Shown one piece after another: positions 1 to 6,848 of a DNA stretch of 7,780 nucleotides (position 1 is its first letter; every line of letters starts with the position of its first letter). Source of the stretch: an uncultured Lachnobacterium sp. (GTDB lineage: Bacteria > Bacillota > Clostridia > Lachnospirales > Lachnospiraceae); contig CAMFPD010000095.1 in assembly GCA_945971355.1 (NCBI GenBank), forward strand, positions 1 through 7,780, read 5' to 3'. A program made the position numbers and the translations under genes. The notes under the pieces are model-generated. The model did no database searches. It was not told the DNA's origin and was given only the letters and a program-made list of their open reading frames with translations.

Positions 1-1154
1 AGTCCCTTATTAATTACATTTCTAAGTCGCTGGGTACCAGCCTCAGGAGCAAAAGTTAAACTGCTTTTTTTGATATCCTGAACCTTTTGCATGATATCAA
101 GTGAAAAGGCATCAATTCTAAGCGATGGCAGAGAAATGTTAATTTTTTTCTTTGCACACTCGTCAATAAGATAATTGATAAGTTCCTCAAGCTCCGAGTA
201 ATCAGAAGAGCTAAGTGAACTGAGCGATATCTCATCATGTCCTGTTGATGCTATCATCTGTTCTGCCAACTCTTTTAGTCTTGCTACATTTTTCTCACGA
301 TTTGGTCGATAAATCATACCTGCCTGACAGAAACGACAGCCCCTGATGCAACCACGTTGAATCTCAAGTACAATTCTATCCTGTGTAGCCTTGATAAATG
401 GAACTACTGGCTTTTCCGGATATACAGAGGTAGACAAATCCATCTCAATTTCTTTCTTAATTGTCTTAGGGACATCATCATATATTGGAGTAAATTGGTC
501 AATTGTACCATCATCCTTGTATGTAACTGTATAGAGAGAAGGTACATACATGCCTGGGATTTTGGAAATGGCATGCAAAATCTCCTGACGTGATTTTCCA
601 GCACCTTTCATTTCTTTGTACAAATCAAGAAGGTCATCATAGCGAGTCTCACCTTCTCCAATGTAGAAAATGTCAAAAAAATCTGCGATTGGTTCTGGGT
701 TATATGAGCATGGACCACCGCCGATAACAAGTGGGTCTGAGTCAGTTCTATCCTTAGATTTCAAAGGAATCTGTGATAAATCAAGGATTTGTAGTATGTT
801 TGTGTAACACATTTCATACTGAAGTGTGATAGCAAGAAAATCAAAGTTCTTGACCGGATCCTGTGATTCCAGACCAAATAAAGGAATATTCTGCTCCTTC
901 ATAATCTCATGTAAATCAGGCCAGGGTGAATAGACACGTTCACACCAGGTATCCTGACGCTTGTTGAACATATCATATAAAATCTGAATTCCCAGATGAG
1001 ACATACCAATTTCGTAAACATCAGGAAAACACATCGCAAAGCGGATGTCCACCTCGGATGTGTCTTTAACTACTGAGTTTATCTCATTCCCGATATATCT
1101 AGCTGGTTTGTCGATTGTCATTAAAATTTCATCGCTTAAAGCTAGTTTTCTCAT
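1..1154 (-). CDS. TIGR03960-like radical SAM protein, 3' end cut off by the window edge
   Basis: An open frame runs from ATG at 1154 to the left edge without a stop; 384 full codons are visible. The start is supported by AGAGGA at 1161-1166. The N terminus (MRKLALSDEILMTIDKPARY) and the segment IGGGPCSYNPEPIADFF near residue 145 match what I recall of the TIGR03960 family, whose members have a Rossmann-like N-terminal domain followed by a radical SAM barrel and are about 600 residues long. The 4Fe-4S motif CIRGCRFC has Cys269, Cys273 and Cys276 in the CxxxCxxC spacing. The visible part ends in PEAGTQRLRNVINKG, typical of the middle of the barrel. Family members are often called B12-binding, but I see no DxHxxG cobalamin motif in the visible part. 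Reaction and substrate are unknown to me. In related genomes it often precedes a TIGR03936 gene, RNase G and rplU. It follows hisIE by 21 bases with no terminator, so it is probably read from the his promoter. Confidence 0.88.
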   Translation of the reverse strand, partial: MRKLALSDEILMTIDKPARYIGNEINSVVKDTSEVDIRFAMCFPDVYEIGMSHLGIQILYDMFNKRQDTWCERVYSPWPDLHEIMKEQNIPLFGLESQDPVKNFDFLAITLQYEMCYTNILQILDLSQIPLKSKDRTDSDPLVIGGGPCSYNPEPIADFFDIFYIGEGETRYDDLLDLYKEMKGAGKSRQEILHAISKIPGMYVPSLYTVTYKDDGTIDQFTPIYDDVPKTIKKEIEMDLSTSVYPEKPVVPFIKATQDRIVLEIQRGCIRGCRFCQAGMIYRPNREKNVARLKELAEQMIASTGHDEISLSSLSSSDYSELEELINYLIDECAKKKINISLPSLRIDAFSLDIMQKVQDIKKSSLTFAPEAGTQRLRNVINKG

Positions 1155-1160
1155 TTTATT

Positions 1161-1166
1161 TCCTCT
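1161..1166 (-). promoter_or_regulatory. Ribosome binding site of the radical SAM gene
   Basis: AGAGGA on the minus strand sits 6 bases before ATG at 1154, inside the 21-base gap after the hisIE stop codon. It fixes the start of the radical SAM gene. The gap has no hairpin or T-run, so it holds no terminator. Confidence 0.7.
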
Positions 1167-1175
1167 TTAAATATA

Positions 1176-2456
1176 TTATCTCTGTGAAAGTTCCAAAGCA
1201 ATTTCTTCCCAGGTTACACCTTTTTCTACCATTAGAACCATACAGTGGTACATAAAGTCAGAAATTTCGAATTTGATTTTAGAAGAATCTGGATTTTTGC
1301 TTGCAATAACAATTTCAGTACATTCCTCACCAAGCTTTTTCAAAATCTCATCGATACCTTTATCAAAAAGCGAATTGGTATATGACCCCTCTCTAGGTGT
1401 TTCTTTTCTGTTTAGGATGTCATTATAAACAGATTCAAGTACCTTTAAAGGATTTTTATTAACATATTCCTTTTTGACAATCTCATTAAAGAAGCAGCTT
1501 CTGCTTCCTGTGTGACATGCTGCACCAACCTGAGAAACTTTCGCAAGAATAGTATCAAAATCGCAGTCTGCTGTCAATGATTTGACATACTGGAAATGAC
1601 CGGAAGTTAATCCCTTTATCCATAATTCCTGGCGACTTCTGCTGTAATATGTCATTCTTCCACTGCTTACAGTATTGTTGAAGGCTTCCTCATTCATATA
1701 TGCAAGCATTAAAACTTCATCAGTTCTGTAATCCTGTACAATGACAGGAACCATTCCGTCAGAATTTAATTTCAAATCAGACCATTTAAGTTTTGATTCA
1801 AAATTATCCATTTTGATGCCATCACCAGAAAGAGTGGACTTAAGCTTCATAATGTCTGAAGTAGGATCATTAATGAATTTTCCGGATATTCCTCTAACTG
1901 TGTTACGGCTTAAAATGTTTTTAATCTGTTCGTAATCAAACTCTGGCAGATAAACTACGTATGGTGTGTTAGTCAAATTGTCGATGGCATCTATTATTTC
2001 AATGTCCATGACGAGAAGTTCATGGAAAGTATCCTCAATCTTTTGTTGATTCTTAAAGATAAAATCAACATTATTTACAGATAAGAGAACCCTGTCTTTT
2101 CCAAATTTGTTGCTGGCCTCATTCGCAAGTTCCAAAGCAGAAGGCTTTGAAGCATTAAAGATAACCTGAATACAGCCTGCATACAATAATTTTTTGACGT
2201 CATCAATTCGATTGATGTTTCCACCAGCACATACTTTTACCTCTATATTGCGATTAATGTTTTCAATTGTATGTACATTTCTCTCATGCTCATCATCATC
2301 TGTTGACATATCAAATATTATGATTTTATCAATTCCACTGTCGTTGTACATCTGGCAAAGCTCATATACATCACCTATTACAGTGAAATCGTTCAGAGCT
2401 TTAACTGCCTTGCCATCCTTGAGGTATAAGGTGGCAACGATGTTCTTATATTCCAT
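1176..2456 (-). CDS. hisI: HisIE: phosphoribosyl-AMP cyclohydrolase / phosphoribosyl-ATP pyrophosphatase with an N-terminal HisA/HisF-like domain
   Basis: The protein has 426 residues from ATG at 2456, against about 200 for an ordinary HisIE. The extra part is N-terminal. Residues 1 to about 210 resemble the HisA/HisF barrel (LKDGKAVK, CAGGNINRIDDVKKLLYAGC, VIFNAS), but the catalytic aspartates appear lost: Tyr11 stands where HisF has Asp11 and Asn128 where it has Asp130. Residues about 225-325 are the HisI cyclohydrolase: MLAYMNEEAF, Asp297, Asp299 and Asp301 for metal, and Cys298, Cys314 and Cys321 for zinc (ACHTGSRSCFF). Residues about 335-426 are the HisE pyrophosphatase, an all-alpha MazG-like fold (KKLGEECTEIV, FEISDFMYH). 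The two enzymes carry out steps 3 and 2 in the cytoplasm. An in-frame TTG at 2459 abuts the hisB stop and would add one residue; AAGGAAG at 2469-2475 could serve either start. I am sure of HisIE and infer that the N-terminal domain is not catalytic. Confidence 0.95.
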   Translation of the reverse strand: MEYKNIVATLYLKDGKAVKALNDFTVIGDVYELCQMYNDSGIDKIIIFDMSTDDDEHERNVHTIENINRNIEVKVCAGGNINRIDDVKKLLYAGCIQVIFNASKPSALELANEASNKFGKDRVLLSVNNVDFIFKNQQKIEDTFHELLVMDIEIIDAIDNLTNTPYVVYLPEFDYEQIKNILSRNTVRGISGKFINDPTSDIMKLKSTLSGDGIKMDNFESKLKWSDLKLNSDGMVPVIVQDYRTDEVLMLAYMNEEAFNNTVSSGRMTYYSRSRQELWIKGLTSGHFQYVKSLTADCDFDTILAKVSQVGAACHTGSRSCFFNEIVKKEYVNKNPLKVLESVYNDILNRKETPREGSYTNSLFDKGIDEILKKLGEECTEIVIASKNPDSSKIKFEISDFMYHCMVLMVEKGVTWEEIALELSQR

Positions 2457-2459
2457 CAA

Positions 2460-3050
2460 TTATAAACTTCCTTTCGTAGACATAACGTCTGTAATTCGAG
2501 GATCGAAAGTTGTTGCTTCATCTAACGCTCTCGCAAATGCTTTGTACATGGCCTCAATCATGTGGTGATTATTTCCTGAGTTTAAAACCTTTATATGGAG
2601 ATTCATTTCCGCAGAATAAGAAACAGCATAGAAAAATTCCTTTACCATTTCTGTATCCATGTAGCCAACTCTCTCAGCTGTGAATTCACCATCAAAAGCC
2701 AGATAAGGTCTGCCAGACAAATCTATTGCACAAAGAACCAGAGTTTCATCCATTGGTAGTATACAGCTTCCAAAACGCTTGATTCCCTTCTTGTCACCAA
2801 TAGCTTCCTTGATTGCATTTCCGAGGACAATTCCACAATCCTCAATTGTATGATGGCTGTCAACGGCCAAATCTCCCTCGCAATTAAGCTCCAAATCAAA
2901 AAAGCCATGTTTGGCAAAGCCCTCAAGCATATGGTTAAAAAAGCCTATGCCGGTATTAATAGTTGATGAACCACTTCCATCGATATTCAGTGTTGCCGAG
3001 ATGTCAGTTTCTCTTGTTTTCCTCTGTATATTTGCAATTCGTTTAGACAT
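2460..3050 (-). CDS. hisB: HisB: imidazoleglycerol-phosphate dehydratase
   Basis: The 196-residue protein is the usual length of the single-function enzyme, which dehydrates imidazole glycerol phosphate to imidazole acetol phosphate (step 6). The metal-binding signatures are intact: FFNHML with His40, DSHHTIED with Asp64, His66, His67, Glu70 and Asp71, the MDE triplet at 100-102, and NNHHMIEA with His162, His163 and Glu166. The C terminus STKGSL matches the family ending. There is no fused histidinol-phosphatase domain, so that activity must come from another gene. The ATG at 3050 is preceded by GGGAG (3057-3061), and the gap from hisD is 14 bases. The next gene starts within three bases of its TAA stop, suggesting translational coupling. 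Family members assemble into large oligomers with Mn at the subunit interfaces. Confidence 0.98.
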   Translation of the reverse strand: MSKRIANIQRKTRETDISATLNIDGSGSSTINTGIGFFNHMLEGFAKHGFFDLELNCEGDLAVDSHHTIEDCGIVLGNAIKEAIGDKKGIKRFGSCILPMDETLVLCAIDLSGRPYLAFDGEFTAERVGYMDTEMVKEFFYAVSYSAEMNLHIKVLNSGNNHHMIEAMYKAFARALDEATTFDPRITDVMSTKGSL

Positions 3051-3064
3051 ATCCTGCTCCCAAT

Positions 3065-4354
3065 CTATTCCTCAAATCTTACTTTAATCGAATTTGCGTG
3101 TGCAGTCAACTGTTCACACTCTGCAAATTGTTCGATGTCCTTGTGTACCTTCTCGAGAGCTTCCCTTGAATATGAGATAACGCTTGATTTCTTAATGAAA
3201 TCATCTACTCCAAGTGGTGAGAAAAATTTTGCTGTTCCATTTGTTGGTAAAACATGGTTTGGACCTGCAAAATAATCTCCAAGAGGTTCTGATGAATATT
3301 CTCCTACAAAAATTGCACCAGCGTTTCTGATTCTTGTCATTACTGAGAATGGATCCTTTGTGACTACTTCCATATGCTCAGATGCAATTGCGTTTGTTGC
3401 ATCAATAGCATCATCAAGATTATCTGCCACAAGAATATATCCGTAATTATCAAGGGACTTTTGAATGATCTCCTTACGTGAAAGCTGTGCAACAAATTTG
3501 TCTACTTCCTCAGATACTTTTTCAGCAAGTTCCTGTGAAGTAGTAATTAAAATTGCTGATGCCATCTCATCATGCTCTGCCTGTGAAAGAAGATCAGCTG
3601 CCACGAATTTTGGATTTGCTGTCTCATCTGCAAGTACAAGTATTTCACTTGGACCAGCAATAGAATCAATGCTTACATATCCAAAAACAGCCTTTTTAGC
3701 AAGGGCTACATAGATATTTCCTGGTCCCACAATCTTATCTACTTTCGGAATGCTCTCAGTTCCAAATGCCATGGCCGCAACAGCCTGTGCTCCACCTACC
3801 TTGTAGATTTCGTCCACACCTGCTTCATTTGCAGCAACCAAGGTAGATGGATATACTTTTCCATCTTTTCCTGGTGGTGTACACATAATGATTTTATCAA
3901 CACCAGCCACTTTTGCCGGAAGTACATTCATAAGTACAGATGAAGGATATACAGCCTTTCCACCTGGTACATATACACCGGCTTTTTCAAGAGCTGTAAC
4001 CTTCTGGCCAAGAATAATCCCATCCTCAGTTGTAAACCATGAATTCTGAACCTGTTTTTCATGATATTTTTTAATGTTAACAAGAGCCTTTCTTATTACA
4101 GTTAATAGCTTCTCATCTACAAGGCTGTATGCTTCCTCGATTTCTTCCTTTGTTACAAGCACATTTGATGCGTTAATATCGGCTCCGTCAAACTGTTTTG
4201 TATAAGAGAAAACTGCCTCATCCTTTTTCTCTCTGACATTTGTGATAATGTCATTAACCCGTCCCTCGAATTCTGTGTAGTTATTAGGGCTTCTTTTCAA
4301 TAGTGATTCTAAAATATTCTTCTGTGTATCCTGTGTGAGTTTTAATGTTTTCAT
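3065..4354 (-). CDS. hisD: HisD: histidinol dehydrogenase
   Basis: This zinc enzyme oxidises L-histidinol to L-histidine in two NAD-dependent steps, ending the pathway. From ATG at 4354 the protein has 429 residues, a normal length. Family blocks appear in order: KAGVYVPGGKAVYPSSVLMN, KVGGAQAVAAMAFGTE, DKIVGPGNIYVALAKK, SIAGPSEILVLAD, SQAEHD, SEHMEVV and GPNHVLPT. The catalytic pair is Glu326-His327. Expected zinc ligands are Gln258, His261, Asp360 and His419, almost the same numbering as the E. coli enzyme. All are present, so it should be active. A TTG at 4366 opens the frame four codons earlier but overlaps the Shine-Dalgarno GGAGG (4360-4364), so ATG is the better start. It follows hisG by 13 bases. 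Confidence 0.98.
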   Translation of the reverse strand: MKTLKLTQDTQKNILESLLKRSPNNYTEFEGRVNDIITNVREKKDEAVFSYTKQFDGADINASNVLVTKEEIEEAYSLVDEKLLTVIRKALVNIKKYHEKQVQNSWFTTEDGIILGQKVTALEKAGVYVPGGKAVYPSSVLMNVLPAKVAGVDKIIMCTPPGKDGKVYPSTLVAANEAGVDEIYKVGGAQAVAAMAFGTESIPKVDKIVGPGNIYVALAKKAVFGYVSIDSIAGPSEILVLADETANPKFVAADLLSQAEHDEMASAILITTSQELAEKVSEEVDKFVAQLSRKEIIQKSLDNYGYILVADNLDDAIDATNAIASEHMEVVTKDPFSVMTRIRNAGAIFVGEYSSEPLGDYFAGPNHVLPTNGTAKFFSPLGVDDFIKKSSVISYSREALEKVHKDIEQFAECEQLTAHANSIKVRFEE

Positions 4355-4359
4355 TATTT

Positions 4360-4364
4360 CCTCC
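4360..4364 (-). promoter_or_regulatory. Ribosome binding site that decides the hisD start
   Basis: GGAGG on the minus strand lies five bases before ATG at 4354. The alternative upstream TTG (4364-4366) overlaps this site and has no ribosome binding site of its own at a workable distance. HisD therefore starts MKTLKL, not with the four extra residues. Confidence 0.75.
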
Positions 4365-4367
4365 AAA

Positions 4368-5012
4368 TTAAATGACTGTCTTCAAATCACTGATTAATTT
4401 AGTGATTCTTTCATTTTCCATTTTCATACTTACCTGGTTTACTACAACCCTTGCTGAAAGAGGACAAACCTCTTCAAGTACAGTTAATCCATTTTCTTTA
4501 AGTGTTGTGCCTGTTTCTACTATATCACAGATTACCTCTGAGAGACCAACAATTGGCGCAAGCTCTATTGAACCATTTAATTTAATGATTTCTACAGTTT
4601 GATGTTTCTTGTTGTAGAAATAGTCCTTTGCTATATGTGGATATTTTGTGGCAACTCTTATCTGCTCATGATGCTTTAACAATTCTCTTGCACTTTCCGG
4701 TCCGCAGATACACATTTTACATTTTCCAAAGCCTAAATCAAGAACTTCATAAATATTTCGTCCTTCTTCCAAAATTGTGTCCTTGCCAACAACTCCAATA
4801 TCGGCAGCACCATATTCTACATATGTAGGTACATCTGGTCCTTTGGCTAAGAAAAATTTTAACTTTAATTCTTCATTGACAAAAATAAGTTTTCTTGTTT
4901 CTGGATCCTTCATCTCCTCGCAGGTTATTCCTATCTGTTCGAAAAGCTGGAGGGTTTTCTTTGCGAGACGTCCTTTGCCCAGGGCAAAAGTTAAATATCT
5001 ATTATCTTCCAT
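4368..5012 (-). CDS. hisG: HisG: ATP phosphoribosyltransferase catalytic subunit, short form
   Basis: HisG joins ATP and PRPP to give phosphoribosyl-ATP, the committed first step of histidine synthesis. From ATG at 5012 the protein has 214 residues. This is the short form, which lacks the C-terminal regulatory domain of the roughly 300-residue form and needs HisZ as partner; hisZ is directly upstream, as expected. Visible family features are the N-terminal LTFALGKGRL, EYGAADIGVVGKD around residues 66-78, and the PRPP-binding segment DIVETGTTLKENGL at about 163-176. The frame can be extended to TTG at 5024, but the AAGGA there would be too close; GGAAA about seven bases before the ATG is a modest site. 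The gap from the hisZ stop is 22 bases. Confidence 0.97.
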   Translation of the reverse strand: MEDNRYLTFALGKGRLAKKTLQLFEQIGITCEEMKDPETRKLIFVNEELKLKFFLAKGPDVPTYVEYGAADIGVVGKDTILEEGRNIYEVLDLGFGKCKMCICGPESARELLKHHEQIRVATKYPHIAKDYFYNKKHQTVEIIKLNGSIELAPIVGLSEVICDIVETGTTLKENGLTVLEEVCPLSARVVVNQVSMKMENERITKLISDLKTVI

Positions 5013-5034
5013 GTCTGTTTCCAATTCCTTATCT

Positions 5035-6225
5035 CTATTTTTCTATAAATTCAACTTTTGTAATCTTAGATTTCAAAGCATAGGCTGCGTAATCATCTCT
5101 GGTCTTTTCAGGATTCCAGATTATTGCTTCTACGTTAAGCCCCTGCTTACGCAATGCAGTTGCTCTCTCGATTCCCTTTGAAGCAGCTTCTTCCTCAAAT
5201 ACAACAAGAGCGGAATTTGAGTAAAAAGGTATTTCAATGTCCTGTCTGGCAAGAGCTGACATAAGCGAATCAACTACTATTGCAAATCCTATTGATGGTG
5301 ATTTTTTCCCAAAATGATTTAGCAAATTATCATAACGTCCACCATTTACGATTGGCTCACCTGTTCCGAAGGTATATCCTGAAAAAATGATACCTGTATA
5401 ATAATGGTGTTTGCTTATGATACCAAGCTCGAAGGAAATATATTTGCTTATTCCGTACATTTTAAGGTATTCTGATAAATCCTCAAGTCCTTTTAATGCT
5501 TCAAGAATTATAGGGTAATCTGAGGCCTTTTCTTTGGCTGTGTCAATATCCTCTGTATTGAAGTTGAAATTTCCCAGAAGATTGAACAGGTATTTAAGGT
5601 TATCATTAAGATTAAGCTCCTTTATGAATTCATCAACTCCGAAAAAGTTTTTATTTGATATTAATTCTCTTAATACTTCTTCCTGTTCTGCATCAATTCC
5701 TGCGGCTTCGATTAATCCTGCAAAAAATTGTGCATGTCCTACAGAAATCTGAAATCTCTTTAATCCTGATTCAAGCAGTGAATCTACAACCATTGAAAGA
5801 ATTTCAGCATCTGCAGCAGTCGAGTTATCTCCTATCAACTCTGCACCACATTGGGTTGACTCCTTTAATCTTCCCTGATAATCAGAAGAATTGATAAAAG
5901 TATTTCCCATATAGCAAAGCTTAACCGGCATATCCTCATCCATATAATATTTTGCGGCACTTCTGGCTATAGAGGGAGTGAAATCTGGACGAAGAACAAG
6001 CGTATTTCCTTCTTTATCAAAGAATTTGTATAAATCCTTAGAGGGTGTAGTTCCTATTTCGCTGCTGAAAATATTAAAGAACTCGAAGGTTGGTGTCTGA
6101 ATATCGTGATAACCATACTTTAAAAGTACATTATGTAATTTGTTCTGAAGATACAGTTTATTCTTGCACTCTCCATTGTAGATATCTCTTACACCATCAG
6201 GTGTATGTAACATTTGATTTTTCAT
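5035..6225 (-). CDS. hisZ: HisZ: ATP phosphoribosyltransferase regulatory subunit
   Basis: HisZ is a paralogue of histidyl-tRNA synthetase that does not charge tRNA. It forms a complex with short HisG, is needed for its activity and mediates histidine feedback. The 396-residue protein shows the class II synthetase core: TPDGVRDIYN at 8-17, LRPDFTPSIAR at 78-88, GRLKESTQCGAELIG at 118-132, YYTGIIFSGY at 275-284, GGRYDNL at 295-301, and the motif 3-like SIGFAIVVDSLMSAL at 311-325. Residues about 338-396 form a short alpha/beta tail that looks like a cut-down anticodon-binding domain. I chose HisZ over HisS from the lack of a full anticodon domain, the degenerate histidine loop (ELGIISKHHYYTG), and the adjoining short hisG. 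It is the first gene after the promoter at 6285-6313. The site before ATG at 6225 is weak (GTGAG, 6234-6238). Confidence 0.95.
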   Translation of the reverse strand: MKNQMLHTPDGVRDIYNGECKNKLYLQNKLHNVLLKYGYHDIQTPTFEFFNIFSSEIGTTPSKDLYKFFDKEGNTLVLRPDFTPSIARSAAKYYMDEDMPVKLCYMGNTFINSSDYQGRLKESTQCGAELIGDNSTAADAEILSMVVDSLLESGLKRFQISVGHAQFFAGLIEAAGIDAEQEEVLRELISNKNFFGVDEFIKELNLNDNLKYLFNLLGNFNFNTEDIDTAKEKASDYPIILEALKGLEDLSEYLKMYGISKYISFELGIISKHHYYTGIIFSGYTFGTGEPIVNGGRYDNLLNHFGKKSPSIGFAIVVDSLMSALARQDIEIPFYSNSALVVFEEEAASKGIERATALRKQGLNVEAIIWNPEKTRDDYAAYALKSKITKVEFIEK

Positions 6226-6252
6226 AATTTAAACTCACTTTCGTTTGGTAAA

Positions 6253-6270
6253 GCGGTATCGTGCTACCAC
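6253..6270 (-). promoter_or_regulatory. Imperfect inverted repeat in the hisZ leader: candidate operator or RNA hairpin
   Basis: On the minus strand GTGGTA and TACCGC flank the six-base centre GCACGA. As DNA the arms match at five of six positions; as RNA all six can pair, with one G-U. The repeat begins about eight bases after the predicted transcription start, a position suited to a repressor roadblock. A competing stem CGTG-GTAG-CACG and a second TACC at about 6247-6250 allow other pairings, so an RNA switch is also possible. Function is inferred; no known motif was matched. Confidence 0.45.
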
Positions 6271-6284
6271 GTGAAATAAAAAAT

Positions 6285-6313
6285 ATTATATGTAAATAAG
6301 TATATATTGTCAA
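6285..6313 (-). promoter_or_regulatory. Consensus sigma-A promoter of the his operon
   Basis: The minus strand carries TTGACA at 6308-6313, exactly 17 bases, then TATAAT at 6285-6290. Both hexamers match the vegetative consensus perfectly. Transcription should begin near 6277-6278, giving an untranslated leader of about 52 bases before hisZ. The recU stop codon (6310-6312) lies inside the -35 box. So strong a promoter before a biosynthetic operon suggests that control is by repression or in the leader. Confidence 0.88.
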
Positions 6314-6843
6314 TCCCTAGATTCTAAATCTTTTTGCAAAGTATTCAGGTATGGAACAAGTATTCCGTTTACCTTTGGAAGAAAGTATGATGAATCCAAC
6401 TCATCATACCTAAAGCTTTTTCTACCGCCTTCTTCTGCTCTGTTCCAAAAGCTTTGTAATTGTTTAAAATTCAGGTAATAGAATTCCTCTTTATGGGTAT
6501 AGTAGATAAGAATGAATGCAATTCCATCCTGTTTTTCGAAGTTTTCCATGAATCTAATCTGATGTTCATGAATATTTGCAAGGGGAAAGGTATCGGTATT
6601 ACACTCTTTTGCGTCAAAGCATACAGGTATTCCCTGCACTGCTCCTATGTAGTCTACTGTACTTTTCTGGTCAAAGTATGCAAGAGTAATGTGCCTACTT
6701 TTCTTGTCAATATTTATAGGTGTTATTGGGGTTGGAATTTTTTGAATTAGGGCAAGTCCATTCTCCAAATATTTTTCGTTTGTTCTGTTAAGAAGGTCTT
6801 CTAGGGTTGAACCTCGAAGACCTCTTGAATTCCATGTTGGCAT
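6310..6843 (-). CDS. recU: RecU: Holliday junction resolvase
   Basis: RecU cuts four-way DNA junctions during recombination and chromosome segregation in Firmicutes, in place of RuvC. The 177-residue protein is somewhat shorter than the roughly 200-residue Bacillus form. The N-terminal WNSRGLRGSTLEDLLN and QKIPTPITPI match the family. The nuclease core is STVDYIGAVQGIPVCFDAKE, giving Asp64, Asp77, Lys79 and Glu80 as the likely metal-binding and catalytic set. It is followed by FPLANIHEHQIRFME, another conserved block. ATG at 6843 is supported by GAGG at 6852-6855, which lies in the last codons of the preceding pseudouridine synthase gene; the gap is five bases, so the two genes look translationally coupled. 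Its stop codon overlaps the -35 box of the his promoter. Confidence 0.95.
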   Translation of the reverse strand: MPTWNSRGLRGSTLEDLLNRTNEKYLENGLALIQKIPTPITPINIDKKSRHITLAYFDQKSTVDYIGAVQGIPVCFDAKECNTDTFPLANIHEHQIRFMENFEKQDGIAFILIYYTHKEEFYYLNFKQLQSFWNRAEEGGRKSFRYDELDSSYFLPKVNGILVPYLNTLQKDLESRD

Positions 6844-6848
6844 ATATT

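Noticed and set aside
357..593. Plus-strand frames of 60-134 codons across the window, such as 357-593, 2194-2568 and 4777-5181.
   Set aside because: They lie antisense to well-supported genes, show no family motifs, and are what chance gives in low-GC coding sequence.
1155..1175. A terminator between hisIE and the radical SAM gene.
   Set aside because: The 21-base gap has no stable hairpin and no T-run after one; it mostly holds a ribosome binding site.
4355..4366. A longer HisD starting at TTG 4366, and likewise longer HisG from TTG 5024.
   Set aside because: The hisD TTG overlaps the Shine-Dalgarno of the ATG at 4354, and AAGGA lies too close to the hisG TTG; ATG starts also give normal family lengths.
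6226..6309. A T-box riboswitch before hisZ, because TGGTAGCACG resembles the T-box core.
   Set aside because: Only 84 bases separate recU and hisZ, and the predicted leader is about 52 bases, too short for stem I plus an antiterminator. There is no terminator with a T-run. The base after TGG is T, whereas the bacterial tRNA-His discriminator C would call for G.
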